Shown: positions 52,393-62,196 of the stretch, in pieces
Layout of the letters: every line of letters starts with the position of its first letter
How positions within the stretch are numbered: the first letter of the stretch is position 1
Assembly (NCBI RefSeq): GCF_024204665.1
Contig: NZ_CP100355.1
Coordinates: 2,771,451 to 2,835,450 of the forward strand
From: Natronosalvus rutilus
GTDB lineage: Archaea > Halobacteriota > Halobacteria > Halobacteriales > Natrialbaceae
Direction: 5' to 3'
Length of the DNA stretch: 64,000 nucleotides
Notes under the pieces: model-generated
The model's database searches: none
What the model saw: only the letters and a program-made list of their open reading frames with translations
What the model was told of the DNA's origin: nothing
Program-made: the position numbers and the translations under genes

Positions 52393-52970
52393 TGGGAAAG
52401 GATCTCGCCGAGCGTCGCGGCCTCGAGACCGACGTCTACCAGCCGGCAGAGGATTCGCAATTGCTCGCGGACGCGGCCTGTGACCGACTCGAGACGGAGG
52501 ATCTGGTCCTCGAGGTCGGCACCGGTTCGGGGTACGTCGCCGACCGGATCGCCACCGAGGTCGGGGCACGAGTCGTTGCCGCCGACGTCAATCCGTACGC
52601 GACAAGGAACGCGCGCGACCGTGGGCTCGAGGCGGTACAGGCGGACCTCGTCTCGCCGTTCCGAGCGGACACCTTCGACGCCGTCGCGTTCAACCCGCCG
52701 TACCTGCCCACGGACCCGGACCACGAGTGGGACGACTGGATGGAGCGCGCGCTTTCGGGCGGCGAGGACGGCCGGGCGGTGATCGATCCGTTCCTCGAGA
52801 CGGTGTCCCGGGTACTGGCCCCCGGCGGCGTCGTCCTCCTGCTGGTCAGCAGTCTCACGGGGGTCGACGCGGTGGTCGAACGCGCGGGCGAGGAGGGATT
52901 CAGTGCGGTCGCCGTCGCCGACGAGTCGTTCCCGTTCGAGACGCTGACGGTGCTCGAACTGGTTCGGTAA
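52392..52970 (+). CDS. HemK2/PrmC-like class I methyltransferase
   Basis: Motif I (LEVGTGSGYVADRIA) and the FNPPYLP motif (N-P-P-Y of N- or glutamine-methyltransferases) are both clear. The start GLETDVYQPAEDS is typical of archaeal/eukaryal HemK2-Mtq2 proteins, which methylate glutamine in the GGQ loop of the release factor. Length 192 fits. It is coupled to mscS by one-base overlap. Confidence 0.88.
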   Translation: MGKDLAERRGLETDVYQPAEDSQLLADAACDRLETEDLVLEVGTGSGYVADRIATEVGARVVAADVNPYATRNARDRGLEAVQADLVSPFRADTFDAVAFNPPYLPTDPDHEWDDWMERALSGGEDGRAVIDPFLETVSRVLAPGGVVLLLVSSLTGVDAVVERAGEEGFSAVAVADESFPFETLTVLELVR

Positions 52971-53119
52971 TTGGGTCCGGAATTTAACTTCTGTGGCCAT
53001 TCGCGTTTCGAGGTAACTGCATCGAGCGAGAGTTCCGCCGTTTCGACGCCGTCCTCGAATAGATTGAATGCCTTCTCGAGCCCACTTCAGATAACTCGTA
53101 GGCATACGAGTGTATGGAA

Positions 53120-53127
53120 AATATTAA
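53120..53127 (+). promoter_or_regulatory. TATA-like box before the metE pair
   Basis: AATATTAA lies about 30-37 bases before the ATG at 53157, inside an A/T-rich patch in otherwise GC-rich sequence. Confidence 0.4.
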
Positions 53128-53156
53128 GCACCAGCATAGCCTAGCCTCGTCTACGC

Positions 53157-54158
53157 ATGACCGAGTACGTATCGACCACGCCGGGGCTGTTTCCGCTCCC
53201 GGACTGGGCGAAAGACGATTTATCCGACGCGAAAGGACACCAGAAACACGACCTCATCAGCGGCGACGAGGGTGAGACGGTCACGAGTGTCTACGATGAG
53301 GCGCGCGCCGAGGTCGTCGAGACCCAGGTCGAGGCCGGACTGGACCTGATCTCGGAGGGCCAGCTTCGCTGGGACGACATGCTCGCTCACCCGCTGACCG
53401 TGCACGACGCCGTCGACACAGGGGGCATTGTCCGCTACTATGACAACAACAACTTCTATCGCGACCCCGTCGTCACCGACGACCTAACGTTCTCGGGCGA
53501 CGTCGCAGGCGAACTCGAGGCCGCCGCCGCGTTGACGGAGGAACCGCTCCAGGCCGTCCTCCCCGGCCCGTACTCGCTTTTCGACCTGGCTACCGACGAC
53601 CACTACGGCGACGAGGAGACGTTTCTCGCGGCCGTCGCGGACTTCCTGGCCGGCGAGGTCGACGCGTTCCCGGCCCACGAGACGCTGTTCCTGCTCGAGC
53701 CGTCCCTCGTCGAGAACCCACCCGGTGACGGCCTCGACGAACTCGCGAGCGAGGCGGTCGATACCGTCGCGAACGCGACCGACGCCGAAGTCATCGTCCA
53801 GCCGTTCTACGGGGCGCTCGAGGAGAAGGTCTACGCCCATCTGCTCGACGCCGACTTCGATGCGCTCGGGTTCGACTTCGTGACCGAACAGGACCAGAAC
53901 CTCTACAACATTCAGGAGTACGGCGCGACCGACGACGTTTCGCTGGGACTGGCCGACGGCCAGAACACCCTCCTCGAGGAACCCGAAGCGATCCGCGAGC
54001 GGGCCGACTGGGTGTTCGACCAGATTCCGGTCACCGACTTCGAGACGACGTACCTGACGACGAATACCGAGACGTTCTACCTGCCGTACGCGAAGTTCGA
54101 GGCGAAACTCGAGGCGCTGGCCGAGGCCGCCGCGCTCGCGGAGGTGACCCACGCATGA
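53157..54158 (+). CDS. MetE-type methionine synthase, N-terminal-like partner
   Basis: The protein resembles the N-terminal half of cobalamin-independent methionine synthase: STTPGLFPLPDWAKDDL, EGQLRWDDMLAHPL and VLPGPYSLFDLA. Catalytic zinc ligands are not evident, as expected for a half that binds substrate. It overlaps the next gene by four bases. Together the pair should transfer a methyl group to homocysteine. Confidence 0.85.
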   Translation: MTEYVSTTPGLFPLPDWAKDDLSDAKGHQKHDLISGDEGETVTSVYDEARAEVVETQVEAGLDLISEGQLRWDDMLAHPLTVHDAVDTGGIVRYYDNNNFYRDPVVTDDLTFSGDVAGELEAAAALTEEPLQAVLPGPYSLFDLATDDHYGDEETFLAAVADFLAGEVDAFPAHETLFLLEPSLVENPPGDGLDELASEAVDTVANATDAEVIVQPFYGALEEKVYAHLLDADFDALGFDFVTEQDQNLYNIQEYGATDDVSLGLADGQNTLLEEPEAIRERADWVFDQIPVTDFETTYLTTNTETFYLPYAKFEAKLEALAEAAALAEVTHA

Positions 54159-55234
54159 GCCAGCACCAGAACGCGAACAAAGACCAGTTCCGACCCGAGG
54201 ACCACGCGGCCGAGCACTTCCTGCTGACGACGGTCGTCGGCAGCTACCCCAAGCCCAAGTGGCTTAACCGGGCGAAGGAACTGTACCGGGACCCGGAGCA
54301 CGGCTTCGACGCCGACGACTACCAGGAGGCCAAAGACGACGCGGCGCGTCTCATCACGAACGAACACGAGCGCGCTGGCCTCGACGTGGTCGTCGACGGC
54401 GAGATGCGGCGCAACGAGATGGTCGAGTACTTCGCTCACCGGATCGACGGTTACGAGTTCAACGGCCCCGTCAAGGTCTGGGGCCACAACTACTTCGACA
54501 AACCCTCCGTCGTCAGCGAGGTCGAGTACGACGAGACGTGGCTGGTCGACGAGTACGAGTTCACGGCATCGGCGACCGACCGCCCGGTGAAGGTCCCCAT
54601 CACGGGCCCGTACACTCTCGCGAACTGGTCGTTCAACGAAGCCTACGACGACGAAGAGTCCCTCGCGTACGACCTCGCGGACCTGGTCAACGAAGAGATC
54701 GCAAAGCTCGTCGAGGCTGGCGCTCGCTACATCCAGATCGACGAACCGGCCCTCGCGACCACGCCCGACGACCACGCCATCGTCGGCGAGTGTCTCGAGC
54801 GCATCGTCGCCGACATCCCCGAGGACGTGCGAATCGGCCTCCACGTCTGCTACGGGGACTACTCCAGGATCTATCCCGAAATACTGGAGTTCCCCGTCGA
54901 CGAATTCGACCTCGAACTCGCCAACGGCGACTACGACCAGCTCGAGGTGTTCAAAGACCCCGAGTTCACCAAGGACCTGGCCTTCGGCGTCGTCGACGTC
55001 CACGACGCCGAGGTCGAGTCGGTCGAGGACATCGAGCGCAACATCGAGAAGGGCCTCGAGATCGTCCCTCCTGAACAGCTGGTCGTCTCGCCCGACTGCG
55101 GCGTGAAACTCCTCCCCCGTGAGGTCGCTTACGGCAAGATGAAGAACATGGTCGAAGCCGCCCGCAACGTCGAGAAGCGACTCGACGAGGGCGACCTCGA
55201 GGTACAGTCGCGAGCGGCGCCGGCGGACGACTGA
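54155..55234 (+). CDS. MetE-type methionine synthase, catalytic half
   Basis: Zinc/homocysteine ligands can be placed: His230 and Cys232 (LHVCYGDY), a Glu near 254 (ELANGDYD), and Cys315 (SPDCGVK). Other family marks are VVGSYPKPKW and YIQIDEPAL. At 359 residues it matches archaeal MetE, which lacks the fused N-terminal domain of bacteria. The upstream gene supplies the companion half. Confidence 0.9.
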   Translation: MSQHQNANKDQFRPEDHAAEHFLLTTVVGSYPKPKWLNRAKELYRDPEHGFDADDYQEAKDDAARLITNEHERAGLDVVVDGEMRRNEMVEYFAHRIDGYEFNGPVKVWGHNYFDKPSVVSEVEYDETWLVDEYEFTASATDRPVKVPITGPYTLANWSFNEAYDDEESLAYDLADLVNEEIAKLVEAGARYIQIDEPALATTPDDHAIVGECLERIVADIPEDVRIGLHVCYGDYSRIYPEILEFPVDEFDLELANGDYDQLEVFKDPEFTKDLAFGVVDVHDAEVESVEDIERNIEKGLEIVPPEQLVVSPDCGVKLLPREVAYGKMKNMVEAARNVEKRLDEGDLEVQSRAAPADD

Positions 55235-55406
55235 GCGGCCAGACTGTCTCGTTCTCAGCTGATCCATTTTGGCCGACTCGTTCTCGATGTGATCGTCTCC
55301 TCTTCCTCATCCTCGAGCGACTGCCGTCCACGTCACGAGCCCCCGAACCACTGCAAACCGTGACACCATCCAAACCGTTTTGCGCGCCCGGTTCCCAGGG
55401 CCGACA

Positions 55407-56441
55407 ATGACCGTACGAGCAGGCATCCTCGGCGCCACCGGCGCCGTCGGACAACGACTCATCCAGCTCCTCGAGCCACACCCCGACTTCGAAATCGCGA
55501 CGCTCACCGCCAGCGACTCGAGCGCGGGCAAACCCTACCGCGAGGCCGCGAAGTGGCGCGTCGACACGCCGATTCCGGACACCGTCGCCGACGCGACCGT
55601 TACCGAAACTGACCCCGACGCCGTCCCCGACGACGTCGACCTCCTCTTCTCCTCGCTCCCCTCGAGCGTCGGCGCCGCCGTCGAACCCGGCTTCTGCGAG
55701 GCGGGCTACGTCGTCTCCTCGAACTCTTCGAACGCCCGGATGGCCGACGACGTGCCGCTGATCATCCCGGAGGTCAACGCCGACCACCTCGACCTTCTCG
55801 AGGTCCAGCGCGACGATCGCGGCTGGGACGGCGCCCTCGTCAAGAACCCGAACTGCTCGACGATCACGTTCGTGCCCACCCTCGCTGCCCTGGCCGAGTT
55901 CGACCTCGAGCGCGTCCACGTCGCCACCCTCCAGGCGGTGTCAGGAGCCGGCTACGACGGCGTCACTTCGATGGAGATTATCGACAACGCCATCCCCCAC
56001 ATCGGGAGCGAGGAGGAGAAACTCGAGACCGAATCGAAGAAGCTCCTGGGCACGTTCGACGGCGCGGAACTCGACCTCCACGGCGTCGACGTCAGCGCCT
56101 CGTGTAATCGCATTCCGACGCTGGACGGCCACCTGGAGAACGTCTGGGTCGAGGCGAGCGACGACCTCACGCCCGAAGCCGCCGCCGAGGCACTCGAGGC
56201 GTACCCCTCGCTCGACCTCCCCTCCTCGCCGGAGCCGCTGATCCACGTCTTCGAGGACTTCGAGCGACCCCAGCCTCGCCTCGACCGTACCCTGGGGGAG
56301 GGAATGGCAATCTCCGTGGGCGGGCTCCAGGAGTCGACCTTCGGCCTGCAGTACAACTGCCTCGCTCACAACACGATTCGCGGGGCGGCGGGGGCGAGCG
56401 TGCTGAACGGCGAACTGTTGCTCAAGAACGGCTACCTCTAG
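55407..56441 (+). CDS. asd: Aspartate-semialdehyde dehydrogenase
   Basis: The ATG at 55407 opens into the NADP-binding GILGATGAVGQRLIQLLE. The catalytic cysteine is in KNPNCSTIT and the conserved CNRIPTLDGH supplies the active histidine. It reduces aspartyl phosphate to the semialdehyde on the way to homoserine, methionine, threonine and lysine. It lies just downstream of the metE pair. At 344 residues it is full length. Confidence 0.93.
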   Translation: MTVRAGILGATGAVGQRLIQLLEPHPDFEIATLTASDSSAGKPYREAAKWRVDTPIPDTVADATVTETDPDAVPDDVDLLFSSLPSSVGAAVEPGFCEAGYVVSSNSSNARMADDVPLIIPEVNADHLDLLEVQRDDRGWDGALVKNPNCSTITFVPTLAALAEFDLERVHVATLQAVSGAGYDGVTSMEIIDNAIPHIGSEEEKLETESKKLLGTFDGAELDLHGVDVSASCNRIPTLDGHLENVWVEASDDLTPEAAAEALEAYPSLDLPSSPEPLIHVFEDFERPQPRLDRTLGEGMAISVGGLQESTFGLQYNCLAHNTIRGAAGASVLNGELLLKNGYL

Positions 56442-56477
56442 GTTTCGACGCCGACTACGGGCTGACTGCGGGCCGAC

Positions 56478-56906
56478 TCAATCCTCGACCGGCAACACCA
56501 GCACCGGGAGCGTCGCCTCTCTGATCAGCCGTCGGCTCGTATCGCCGCTCAGCATCTCGACTAACCTACTCCCCTTCCGTGGGACGAACGCGACTCCGTC
56601 GGCTCCGCGGTCGTCGGCGGCCTCGAAGATGGCGTCGACCACGTCCGTCCCGTACAGGACCTCCGTCTCGACGCGGGCACCCGTCTCCTCGAGCGGACCG
56701 CGCGCTCGCGAAAAGACGTCGTCGGCGAACTCCCGTCGGGCCTCGAGCGGCGCCTTGTCCGGCGCACCGCCTGCCTTCTCGATGACGTGGACGACCAGGA
56801 CGGTGTTTTCCGGACCGATTCGCGGGGCGAGCGCTCTGGCCGTCCGCTCCGCGTCGTCGGGGTCGGCTGCCGGAACGAGGATGGGGCCGTCGAACGTGAT
56901 CGTCAT
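56478..56906 (-). CDS. Universal stress protein family
   Basis: The 142-residue protein begins TFDGPILVPAADPDDAERTARAL and ends with SRRLIREATLPVLVLP, the Usp fold with its last strand. The Gly-x2-Gly-x9-Gly-Ser ATP motif is altered (PRKGSRLVEMLSGDTSRRL), so nucleotide binding is uncertain. Single-domain Usps are frequent in haloarchaea. Confidence 0.85.
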   Translation of the reverse strand: MTITFDGPILVPAADPDDAERTARALAPRIGPENTVLVVHVIEKAGGAPDKAPLEARREFADDVFSRARGPLEETGARVETEVLYGTDVVDAIFEAADDRGADGVAFVPRKGSRLVEMLSGDTSRRLIREATLPVLVLPVED

Positions 56907-57143
56907 CAGCGAACACCCGGCAAGCGGTGATCCGGTTTTCGAATCGAGGGCTCGTCGCAGTGATTCGCAACTCGTTCCATATGCCTGCGTTCGGTTTCGG
57001 GGACGATAAAGGTCCGGCGAGATTCACTCTCCGAAGGACTGTCACGGTTGGCCAGGTCTGTCAGTGGTCCCACGCCACGGAGGCGAGTATTGGCCACGTC
57101 TCGAGCCCGTGGCGACAGCCCAGCCGATCTGGAGTGACGCCCT

Positions 57144-57893
57144 TCACCGACTTTCGTCGGGAACCCGAACCTCGTGTGCGAGCGTCCCCACGCCCTCGAC
57201 CTCGATTTCGACCGTATCGCCGTCCTCGAGCGGTCCGACGCCCTCGGGGGTACCGGTCGCGATCACGTCGCCGGGCTCGAGCGTGAGGTAGGTCGTGATC
57301 TCCGCGATGAGTTCTGGAATTGAGAAGATGAGTTGGGAGCGCGAGCCGTCCTGTTTCAGCTCGCCGTTAACGCGCGAGCGGACGAACGCGTCGTCGGGCA
57401 CTTCGTCGAGCGTCGCGAGCACGGGACCGATGGGTGCGGCGCCGTCGAACGCTTTCCCGCGGACCCAGTTTTTCTCCTGGCGCTGGTCGTCGCGGTTCGA
57501 GAGGTCGTTGACACAGGTGAACCCCTCGACGACGTCCATCGCGTCCTCGACCGGGACGTGCCGACACTGCTCGCCGATGACGACGCCGAGTTCGGCCTCG
57601 TAGTCGATTCGCTCCTTCCCGCCGGGAACGGTGACGGTATCGCCGTGGGCCGCCAGCGTGTTCGGCGGCTTGAGAAAGAGCAACGGGCGGTCGGGGACGT
57701 CCGAGTCCATCTCTGCGGCGTGGTCGGCGTAATTGCGTCCGATGCAGACGACTTTCGAGGGCTCACACGGCGGGAGAACGTCGATTTCGTCGCTCTCGAG
57801 GTCGTAGCTGTCGGACCCGAACTGGACGCGGTCGTTCTCGAGTCGGCCTCGTCGAATCGCTCCGGCTGGATCGCGGAATCTGACGAATTTCAT
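57144..57893 (-). CDS. Fumarylacetoacetate hydrolase family protein
   Basis: I chose the ATG at 57893 (MKFVRFRDPAG); an extension upstream is Ser/Arg-rich. The core shows VVCIGRNYADHAAEM, the metal site YEAELGVVIGEQ and GDVIATGTPEGVG, all diagnostic of the FAH family. Members act on oxaloacetate, acylpyruvates or catechol-derived acids; the substrate here is not clear. Length 249 is standard. Confidence 0.92.
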   Translation of the reverse strand: MKFVRFRDPAGAIRRGRLENDRVQFGSDSYDLESDEIDVLPPCEPSKVVCIGRNYADHAAEMDSDVPDRPLLFLKPPNTLAAHGDTVTVPGGKERIDYEAELGVVIGEQCRHVPVEDAMDVVEGFTCVNDLSNRDDQRQEKNWVRGKAFDGAAPIGPVLATLDEVPDDAFVRSRVNGELKQDGSRSQLIFSIPELIAEITTYLTLEPGDVIATGTPEGVGPLEDGDTVEIEVEGVGTLAHEVRVPDESR

Positions 57894-58055
57894 GCTGTAC
57901 GTGCGTGCTCGCGCGCCTGGACGAAAAGCGTTGAGAAGGTGGCGAAGGCTCCCGGTGGAAGTGGGACTCGAGGCGCCCCAGCGGATGATTCGATGCGCTA
58001 GCGGAGGACTCGAGGCGTTCGTCACGGGCTATCATCCTCGCCGCGGAACGGAACG

Positions 58056-58064
58056 CTTTTTACT
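58056..58064 (+). promoter_or_regulatory. Promoter element of tRNA-Glu
   Basis: CTTTTTACT lies about 30 bases before the tRNA 5' end, the usual place for the archaeal TATA box. Confidence 0.4.
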
Positions 58065-58092
58065 AGCCCCGGGAAACGATTGGATGCGACCC

Positions 58093-58167
58093 GCTCCGTT
58101 GGTGTAGTCCGGCCAATCATTTCGGCCTTTCGAGCCGATGACCTGGGTTCAAATCCCAGACGGAGCA
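58093..58167 (+). tRNA. tRNA-Glu (anticodon UUC)
   Basis: A 7-bp acceptor stem GCTCCGT/ACGGAGC with discriminator A closes a full cloverleaf of 75 bases. The anticodon stem TCGGC/GCCGA encloses CTTTCGA, giving anticodon TTC. The T-arm is CTGGG-TTCAAAT-CCCAG. No intron or encoded CCA is seen. Confidence 0.95.
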
Positions 58168-58397
58168 CTCTTCTGTGGACCACCGTGCGAAGCAGGCCTG
58201 GCTCCCGCGCGTCTCGCCGTTTTCACACAGATTCTCTCGCTGCTCGACGGATAGACAGGACACTTACCTACGACGGTAGCCGTTACTACTGACTTGTAAT
58301 TCACGTGAACACCGCAGCCGAAGCGTTCGTAGGATATCTCGAGTCCGATCACTACTGGGCCGATATACTCATTTACCCCATCTACCGACTAGAGACG

Positions 58398-58844
58398 ATG
58401 AAAGAAGGCGAACCCTCGGCCGACATTCTCCTCGTCGAGGACAATCCGGGTGATATTCGGCTCGTCACCGAGGCGTTCGCGACCGGCGACAGCGAGAGTA
58501 CGCTGCACGTCACAAAAGACGGAATCGAGGCGCTCGAGTTCTGCCATCGGCGCGGTGCGTACGAGGACGCGCCGCGCCCGGATCTCGTCGTACTCGACCT
58601 CAATATACCTCGGAAACACGGAGTGGAAGTACTCGAGGAACTCAAATCCGATCCCGACCTCATGACGATTCCGGTGATCGTACTCACCAGCTCGGAGAGT
58701 CACGAGGACATGCGCCAATCGTACGAACGCCACGCGAACGCCTACGTCACCAAACCGGTCGACCCCACCGAGTTCATCGAGACGATCCAGTCGCTCGAGA
58801 CGTTCTGGCTCTCGGTCGTTCGATTACCGACGTGGGTGCGGTAG
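58398..58844 (+). CDS. Single-domain response regulator (CheY-like)
   Basis: The ATG at 58398 gives a 148-residue receiver domain: ILLVEDNPGDIRL (acidic pocket), VVLDLNIPRKHG (phosphoacceptor Asp), VIVLTSSES and the switch Lys in YVTKPVDP. The NPGDIRL form is the haloarchaeal HalX/Rcp1-like subclass. It has no output domain, so it must act through partners such as histidine kinases. Confidence 0.92.
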   Translation: MKEGEPSADILLVEDNPGDIRLVTEAFATGDSESTLHVTKDGIEALEFCHRRGAYEDAPRPDLVVLDLNIPRKHGVEVLEELKSDPDLMTIPVIVLTSSESHEDMRQSYERHANAYVTKPVDPTEFIETIQSLETFWLSVVRLPTWVR

Positions 58845-58859
58845 TCGGCGACTCGCGTT

Positions 58860-60581
58860 CTACGCCGACTCTTTCTCCACGACGAGATCCTCGAGGACGA
58901 GCACGTCCAGTCCCATTCCGTAGAAGTCCTTGATCGCGTGCGTCGGCGTTCTGACGATCGGTTCGGCGTGGTCGTTGAACGACGTGTTGAGGACGACGGG
59001 AACGCCCGTGATGTCGGCGAACTCGGAGATGAGCCGGTGATATCGTGGATGCTGGTCTTCGCGTACCGTCTGGGGTCGCGTCGAATCGTCGGCGGGGTGC
59101 AAGACGGCCTCGAGATCCTCGACCGTCTCCGGGTTTGCGTCGAACGCGTCGATCATGAACGGGGCCGGTTCCCCGTCGGTCAGGTACTCCTCGGCGGCCG
59201 ACTCGAGCATCGACGGCGCGAAGGGACGCCACTCCTCGCGGTGTTTGACGAACCGATTGACTCGGTCGCGTGAGGCTGCCGTTCGCGGATCGGCGAGGAT
59301 ACTACGAGAGCCGAGAGCCCGCGGCCCGAGTTCCATGCGACCCTGGAACCAGCCGACCAGGTCGCCATCGGCGATCCGTTCGGCGACGTAGCGCTCGAGG
59401 TCGTCGGGTTCGACGTAGGAGAGTTTGTTCGTCTCGAGGGTCGACCGAATCTGCTCGGTTTCGTACTCGGGGCCGAGATAGACGTGCGTCTGCCGGTCGA
59501 CGTTGATCGGCCGCTGGCGCGCCCAGCCAGCCCCCAGTGCGAGGCCGGCGTCGTGAGCGACGGGCTGGACAAACGTCTCTTCGACGACGGGCAACTCGCG
59601 AACGCGCTGGTTCAACTTGCAGTTGAGCGCGACGCCGCCGGCCATGGCGACCTTTCCAGTCCCGAAGCGGTCGACGGCCGTTTCGACGATGTCGACGACG
59701 GTCTCCTCGAGCAATTTCTGGGCCGTGTGAGCGAGGTCTTTCTCCCACTGGTCGAACTCGTCGGACGTCTCGCTTCGGGGGCGGTCGAACGCCTCCTCGA
59801 GCGCTTCCACGCCGTGGCCAGTCCCCCAGCGTTTCGTCAGGCTGGTCACGTCGTAGTCGACCCCCGTTTCGATCAGCGTACGGAGCGTGTGTTCGATTTC
59901 GGTGTTGTCCTCGCCGTACGGTGCCAGTCCCATGACCTTCCCCTCACCGTTGAACATGCGGTAGCCGAGGTACTCCGTGATGATGGCGTAAAACAGTCCG
60001 AGGCTATTGGGGTGTTCGTACGTCCGAGCCCGCCGAAGGCCGTCCTCGGTGGCGTGCCAGACGACCGTCGAGTCGTACTCGCCTTTCGCGTCGATCGTGA
60101 GAACGACCCCCTCGTCGAACCCCGAGGGATGGAACGCGCTCGCCGCGTGGCATCGGTGGTGAGCGATCGTCTCGACCGGCGGCAACGGCGTACCGAAGGC
60201 CTCGAGGCGACGCTCGATCTGTCGCGTCGGCAAGAATCGGCTCCGAACCTCCGTGACGAGCGCCTCCTCGAGCGCAGACAGCGTCCGACCGATCCCCGGG
60301 GCGCGAATTGCGTCGGTCACGTAGTGAGCGGTGATCTTCCCACGGAGCGTCGGATCGTAGGGCAAGACGATACGATCGAGATCGGTAATATCCAGGTCAC
60401 GGTACTCGAGACACGCCTCGATAGCATTGGAGGGGAACGTTTCCGTCGCGTGTTTCTCTCGTGTGTAGCGTTCTTCCTCGACGCCGAATACGGGGACTCC
60501 GTCCTCGAAGAGAACCGCACTGGGATCGTGCTGGCCGTACAGTCCGATCGCGGGTTTAAATGCGAGTAGATAATCCGTCAT
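58860..60581 (-). CDS. Carbamoyltransferase, NodU/CmcH family
   Basis: The ATG at 60581 (MTDYLLAFKPAIGLYGQHDPSAVLFEDG) starts the conserved core. HHRCHAASAF, GGVALNCKLNQR and the C-terminal NTSFNDHAEPIVRTPTHAI are typical of the NodU/TobZ family, which transfers a carbamoyl group to sugars or antibiotics. The 573-residue length fits. The substrate in this organism is unknown but could be a surface glycan. Confidence 0.92.
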   Translation of the reverse strand: MTDYLLAFKPAIGLYGQHDPSAVLFEDGVPVFGVEEERYTREKHATETFPSNAIEACLEYRDLDITDLDRIVLPYDPTLRGKITAHYVTDAIRAPGIGRTLSALEEALVTEVRSRFLPTRQIERRLEAFGTPLPPVETIAHHRCHAASAFHPSGFDEGVVLTIDAKGEYDSTVVWHATEDGLRRARTYEHPNSLGLFYAIITEYLGYRMFNGEGKVMGLAPYGEDNTEIEHTLRTLIETGVDYDVTSLTKRWGTGHGVEALEEAFDRPRSETSDEFDQWEKDLAHTAQKLLEETVVDIVETAVDRFGTGKVAMAGGVALNCKLNQRVRELPVVEETFVQPVAHDAGLALGAGWARQRPINVDRQTHVYLGPEYETEQIRSTLETNKLSYVEPDDLERYVAERIADGDLVGWFQGRMELGPRALGSRSILADPRTAASRDRVNRFVKHREEWRPFAPSMLESAAEEYLTDGEPAPFMIDAFDANPETVEDLEAVLHPADDSTRPQTVREDQHPRYHRLISEFADITGVPVVLNTSFNDHAEPIVRTPTHAIKDFYGMGLDVLVLEDLVVEKESA

Positions 60582-60711
60582 GGTGGCGACTGGTTTCGAT
60601 ACTCGTACCGAATCGAGAGATACACAAAACACCCATGGTCTTTTGCTGGACTGGAAAATCGCAGCTTATTTGCCGACGTTGGGTGACCGATTGGCCGTGA
60701 ACCAGGAGGCA

Positions 60712-61056
60712 ATGGGAGATTCGTCGGATATGTTTCAGGTCCTGGCGGACGACTACGCCCGTCGAATCCTCGTCGCGGCTGACGACGGGCCAATGACCGC
60801 AAAAGCGCTCAGTGACGCGTGTGACGCCTCGCTCGCGACGGTGTACCGTCGGGTCTCTACGCTACAGGACCACGGACTTCTCGACGAGCGGACGTCGATC
60901 GATTCGGATGGAACGCACAGACGCGAGTTCGAAACCGTCCTCGAGGGACTCCACGTCGATCTCTCGGAAGGCGAGTTTACGCTCACTGTCGATACCTGCG
61001 ATACGTTAGCGGACAACTTCACGGAACTCTGGGACGATATGCGAGTATCACGATGA
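60712..61056 (+). CDS. Winged-helix regulator (ArsR-like), 114 aa
   Basis: AGGAGG about 8 bases upstream decides the ATG at 60712. MFQVLADDYARRILVAADDGPMTAKALSDACDASLATVYRRVSTLQDHGLL is a typical haloarchaeal ArsR-type winged helix. It overlaps the next membrane gene by ATGA, the familiar pairing of this regulator with a DUF7521-like membrane protein. Confidence 0.85.
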   Translation: MGDSSDMFQVLADDYARRILVAADDGPMTAKALSDACDASLATVYRRVSTLQDHGLLDERTSIDSDGTHRREFETVLEGLHVDLSEGEFTLTVDTCDTLADNFTELWDDMRVSR

Positions 61057-61319
61057 TCGGGCCATCGCTCGTCGCCGCTAAACTGATCACGTTCGTCCTG
61101 GGACTGGCAGTCGCGTTGCTCGCCTACCACGGCTACCGTCGGAACCAGAGTCAGCCGATGCTATACGTCTCGGCGGGATTCGTGTTCATCGCTGGCGGGG
61201 CGATCTGTGAGGGGCTCATCTATCACACGTTCGGCTTCTCGATTCTCTCGGCCGGGCTCATCCAATCGGCGATTGTCTCGAGCGGACTGGTGCTCGTGCT
61301 CGTGTCGCTCGTGAAGTAA
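61053..61319 (+). CDS. DUF7521-like small membrane protein, 88 aa
   Basis: Three hydrophobic helices (LVAAKLITFVLGLAVALLAYHGYRR, PMLYVSAGFVFIAGGAICEGLIY, LIQSAIVSSGLVLVLVSLV) match the small membrane protein that follows ArsR-like regulators in haloarchaea. Coupled to the regulator; function unknown, perhaps signal input. Confidence 0.8.
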   Translation: MIGPSLVAAKLITFVLGLAVALLAYHGYRRNQSQPMLYVSAGFVFIAGGAICEGLIYHTFGFSILSAGLIQSAIVSSGLVLVLVSLVK

Positions 61320-61779
61320 CGGGCGCAGTACTCTGTGTGCTGTCAATACTGTCGTCGTCGTTCGACGGCCGATTCGAGCCTCGATCCAGGTGCGTTATTT
61401 TCTGGTTCTGGTGCACCGCACCTCGAGGCGTCACCAAGGCACCCAACAGCGGTTGGCCTATTCGTCGAGCGCTGTTGTTGGTTCTGCTCGCACCACGTTC
61501 TCGACGTCGCGCCCGAGGACGTCTCGCCCTGGGCGTTGCGTCTGGGACGTCGAACCGCTGCCAAGACAGCACTTCGGATGTGACGGAAACAGACACCGGC
61601 TTCGCGAGACGCCCACCGAGCACTAGTGCGGAACCTACTCGTCGGGAGCGTAGCGAAGGCGCAAAGAAGAGACCAGTTGTAGCAATAGTATCGTAGAGAG
61701 ATTGTGTATTACACGGCTGAGAGTGCCGTTTTCTGTCGTTTGACGGCAAATATTTCCCTCTGAAGTCGCAAGTAGATGC
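61320..61779. other. Gene-free stretch
   Basis: No supportable gene in these 460 bases. Open frames on both strands are short and Ser/Arg-rich. A TATA-like sequence near 61750 (AAATATTT) precedes the HalOD1 gene by about 30 bases. The stretch could be a decayed gene. Confidence 0.4.
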
Positions 61780-62055
61780 ATGGGGGGTAACAATGCGGAT
61801 GACGGTTCGGTACGGGAGGAATACGACTGGTCGGTGACGAGGCCGAGCATCGCCGTAATCGACGCCGTTGCGCACGCTGAAGACGTCGAAATAACCGACG
61901 TTTCGTCCGCTCTCGATACGACATTGTACGATCAAGTCGATCCGGACGCTCTCGATACCCTCGTCTCCGCTTCTGATCACGTTTCGATCTCCTTCTCTGT
62001 CGACGATTACGACGTCCAGATTGAGGGAGACGAGGTCGTCGTCAGTGACGAATAG
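61780..62055 (+). CDS. HalOD1 output-domain protein, 91 aa
   Basis: The sequence PSIAVIDAVAHAEDVEITDVSSALDTTLYDQVDPDALDTLV is the haloarchaeal HalOD1 signature, usually an output domain of two-component proteins but also common as a stand-alone small protein. Probably a cytosolic regulatory protein. Confidence 0.85.
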   Translation: MGGNNADDGSVREEYDWSVTRPSIAVIDAVAHAEDVEITDVSSALDTTLYDQVDPDALDTLVSASDHVSISFSVDDYDVQIEGDEVVVSDE

Positions 62056-62196
62056 TCCAGCTCTCGATTTTTGCCCGATCCACGTCTGGCGAATAGTTGA
62101 TTCGACGCAGGTAGGCCGATCGGATGTAATTGAATGAGAATAACGTGAGAGAGTGGTGGTGGAGAGCGTTAAATGGTAACACGGCAAATATTGCAT

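Noticed and set aside
54077-55267. Minus-strand open frame of 396 codons
   Set aside because: Antisense to the methionine synthase catalytic half with clear zinc ligands on the plus strand.
59484-60569. Long plus-strand open frame opposite the carbamoyltransferase
   Set aside because: Antisense shadow of a well-supported NodU-family gene; no motifs of its own.
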